Shown one piece after another: positions 62,246-64,000 of a DNA stretch of 64,000 bases. Origin of the DNA: CAIWHR01 sp963781285. Its GTDB lineage: Bacteria; Pseudomonadota; Gammaproteobacteria; Burkholderiales; Casimicrobiaceae. Each line of letters starts with the position of its first letter. Positions within the stretch are counted from its first letter, which is position 1. The stretch is taken from NCBI GenBank assembly GCA_963781285.1, contig CAWAFI010000017.1, positions 227,296 to 291,295 of the forward strand, written 5' to 3'. A program made the translations under genes and the position numbers. Below the pieces are notes generated by a model. That model saw only the letters and a program-made list of their open reading frames with translations. It searched no databases and was not told where the DNA came from.

Positions 62246-64000
62246 TCAATCGGCGTGAACCGCGCCGCCGGTGCTCACGTGGTGCACCTTCTTGCCCGGC
62301 GAGTAGATGTCCATGATGTTCCAGTGGCCGGCGGTCGGCACCGGCTCGTTTTGCATCACCACGTCGATGACGAACGGCCGGTTGGACTTGATCGCGCGCT
62401 CGAGCGCCGGCTTGAACTCCGCGGCGGCGTTGATCTTCACGCCGTCGATGCCGTACGCCTTCGCGATCGCCGCGTAATCGGGCGACCAGGGCTTGCCGTC
62501 CTTCTCGAACACCGTTCCGTACGTCGTTCCGTAATGCGCCTTTTCGAGGCCGGCGATAGTGCCGAACGCGCTGTTGTTCATGAGACCCAGACCACCGCGA
62601 CGTCTTCCTCGAACGCGGTGGCGAGCATCGCCGGGTTCTGGCCGAAGCCGCCGTCGCCGACGAGCGCGACGACCACGCGGTCGGGCCGCGCGATCTTCGC
62701 GCCCAGCGCCGCTGGGGCGCCGAAGCCCATCGTCGCGTAGCCGCCGGGCGTGAAGATCGTGCCGGCTTCGAGATCTGGGAACTGCTGGCCGACCCCGTTC
62801 TTGTTCCAGCCCACGTCGGTCGTGATGAGCGCATCGCGCGGAAGCGCCTCGCGCACGTCGGCGAGAATTCTTTCGGGCCGCATCGGGTAGGCGTTGCTCT
62901 CCATGTGCGCACGGTTGCCGGCGACGAACTTCGAACGAACCGCCGCAATCTCGTTTGCGAGCTCCGGCCGCGTGATGCCGGCAGGCACCAGCTTGCGCGC
63001 AACGCGGTTCAGCACCACCAGCGCCTGCTTGAGGTCGGCGACCGCACCGATATCGACGGGGTAGTTGCGGCCGATCTCGGCCGGGTCGATGTCGATGTGG
63101 ATGAGTTTCGTCGGCGGGAAGCTGAACGTGAACTCAGGCTCCCACGAGCTGCAATCGGCTTCCGAGAAGCGCGTGCCAAGACCCAGATCCAGTCGGCTCC
63201 GCGGCATTGATCGTTGATGAACTTCGTGCCCCAGAAGCCGGTCATGCCGAGCACGAACGGATGGTCGTCGGGCAGCGCACCCTTGCCCATCAGCGTGTGC
63301 GCGACGGGAATCTGCAAGTGGTCGACGAAAGCGCGCAGCTCGGACGTCGCGTCGGCCGGCGTGTAGGCGCCGCCGACATAGAGCACGGACGCTTCGCCGC
63401 GGCGGGCTTGCCGACGATCGCGGCCGCCGTGTCCTCGTCGAGCGAGGGCTTCGCGAGCTTTTTCGTGTTGAGCCGCAGCCGGTCGAACAGCGCGACGTCC
63501 ACTTCATCGGAAAGATGTCCATCGGCACGTCGACCAGCACCGGGCCCGGGCGCCCGCTCTCGGCGAGCGCGAACGCCTTTTCGATGATCTCGGGAAAGAG
63601 GTGCGCCTGATCGACCCGCCAGGCCCGCTTCACGAACGGACGATAGATCTCGTACTGCGAGGCATCCGCATGCAGGTTCACTTCCTGGTGCGGGTGCTTG
63701 CCGTAGTAATGGCTGGGGATGTCGCCAGCGATGACGACCATCGGCACCGAGTCGAGTGCGGCATTGGCAACACCGGTCGCGGCGTTGGTCAGGCCGGGGC
63801 CGAGATGCGACAACACCACCGAAGTCTCTTTCTTCGCGCGCGCGTAGCCATCGGCCGCGTGCGCGGCGATCTGCTCGTGCCGCGTGTTGACGAACTTGAT
63901 CTTCTTGCTTTTCGACAGCGCCGCGAGCACCGCGATGTTCGTGTGGCCGCAAAGCCCGAAGACGTGCTCGACGCCGCGGTCCTCGAGGTACTTGACGAGC
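62246..64000 (-). CDS. Thiamine-diphosphate-dependent enzyme (acetolactate-synthase-like), partial, several frameshifts
   Basis: The N-terminus lies past the window end. Visible parts: YLEDRGVEHVFGLCGHTNIA, NTRHEQIAAHAADGYARAKK with the catalytic Glu, SHLGPGLTNAATGVANAALD, the central domain (VDHLQIPVAHTLMGKGALPD, HIDIDPAEIGRNYPVDIGAV) and the cofactor motif VVALVGDGGFGQNPAMLATA, completed as VVMNNSAFGTIAGLEKAHYG after a shift near 62580. Other shifts lie near 63500, 63400 and 63180. The family joins or splits 2-keto acids. Possible relatives include IolD and benzoylformate decarboxylase, but I cannot choose. Confidence 0.8.

Noticed and set aside
1..64000. CRISPR arrays, rRNA and tRNA genes
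   Set aside because: No regularly spaced repeats and no rRNA or tRNA-like segments were recognised on either strand.

Overview
The window is high-GC DNA from a proteobacterium, most probably a betaproteobacterium of the Burkholderiales/Rhodocyclales type. The conserved run nadD-rsfS-rlmH-maf-rng, the mtgA/tonB/RNase II neighbourhood, and the large number of branched-chain-type ABC and TRAP uptake systems beside CoA-transferases and short-chain dehydrogenases all fit that group. I saw no rRNA, tRNA, CRISPR array, integrase or transposase.

Positions 1-15.6 kb are mostly housekeeping: the end of an MFS transporter, a DUF924 protein, the nadD-rsfS-rlmH-maf-rng operon, a PHB-depolymerase-type esterase, two VOC proteins, a D-threonine/3-hydroxyaspartate aldolase-like enzyme, an ECF sigma/anti-sigma pair, MgtE, MtgA, TonB and an RNase II family exonuclease. 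A perfect 26-bp inverted repeat sits between mtgA and tonB.

Positions 15.7-41.4 kb are accessory catabolic DNA. An IclR regulator precedes an acyl-CoA dehydrogenase and a type I CoA-transferase. Two long leftward operons follow. The right one (36.5 to 28.5 kb) carries a five-part branched-chain-type ABC importer, a ketopantoate-reductase-like protein, a 2-keto-4-pentenoate-hydratase-like enzyme and a Gfo/Idh/MocA dehydrogenase. The left one (28.3 to 19.4 kb) carries another ketopantoate-reductase-like protein, VOC, MaoC, CaiB, Gfo/Idh/MocA, three SDRs, a type II dehydroquinase, an AroE-like dehydrogenase and a TIM-barrel isomerase. The same 42-bp operator-like sequence lies in front of both operons, one copy touching a LysR gene. 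This suggests one LysR regulon combining uptake and catabolism. A second IclR gene (37.7-38.6 kb) is divergent from another AroE-like gene.

Positions 41.4-64 kb hold related modules: more Gfo/Idh/MocA enzymes, an enoyl-CoA hydratase, two TRAP transporters, a TetR regulator, two periplasmic amide/amino-acid-type binding proteins, a type I dehydroquinase, a second Liv-type ABC importer, two further AroE-like genes, a second TIM-barrel protein and a thiamine-diphosphate enzyme cut by the window end. Most of these genes are broken by single-base indels. Because the shifted frames stay well conserved, I read most of the shifts as sequence errors. Real decay is also present, as short remnants of SDR, Gfo and binding-protein genes.

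Taken together, four AroE-like dehydrogenases, both dehydroquinase types and two TIM-barrel isomerases suggest uptake and breakdown of shikimate- or quinate-like alicyclic acids. Several key substrate-binding residues differ from the biosynthetic enzymes, so the true substrate is unknown.
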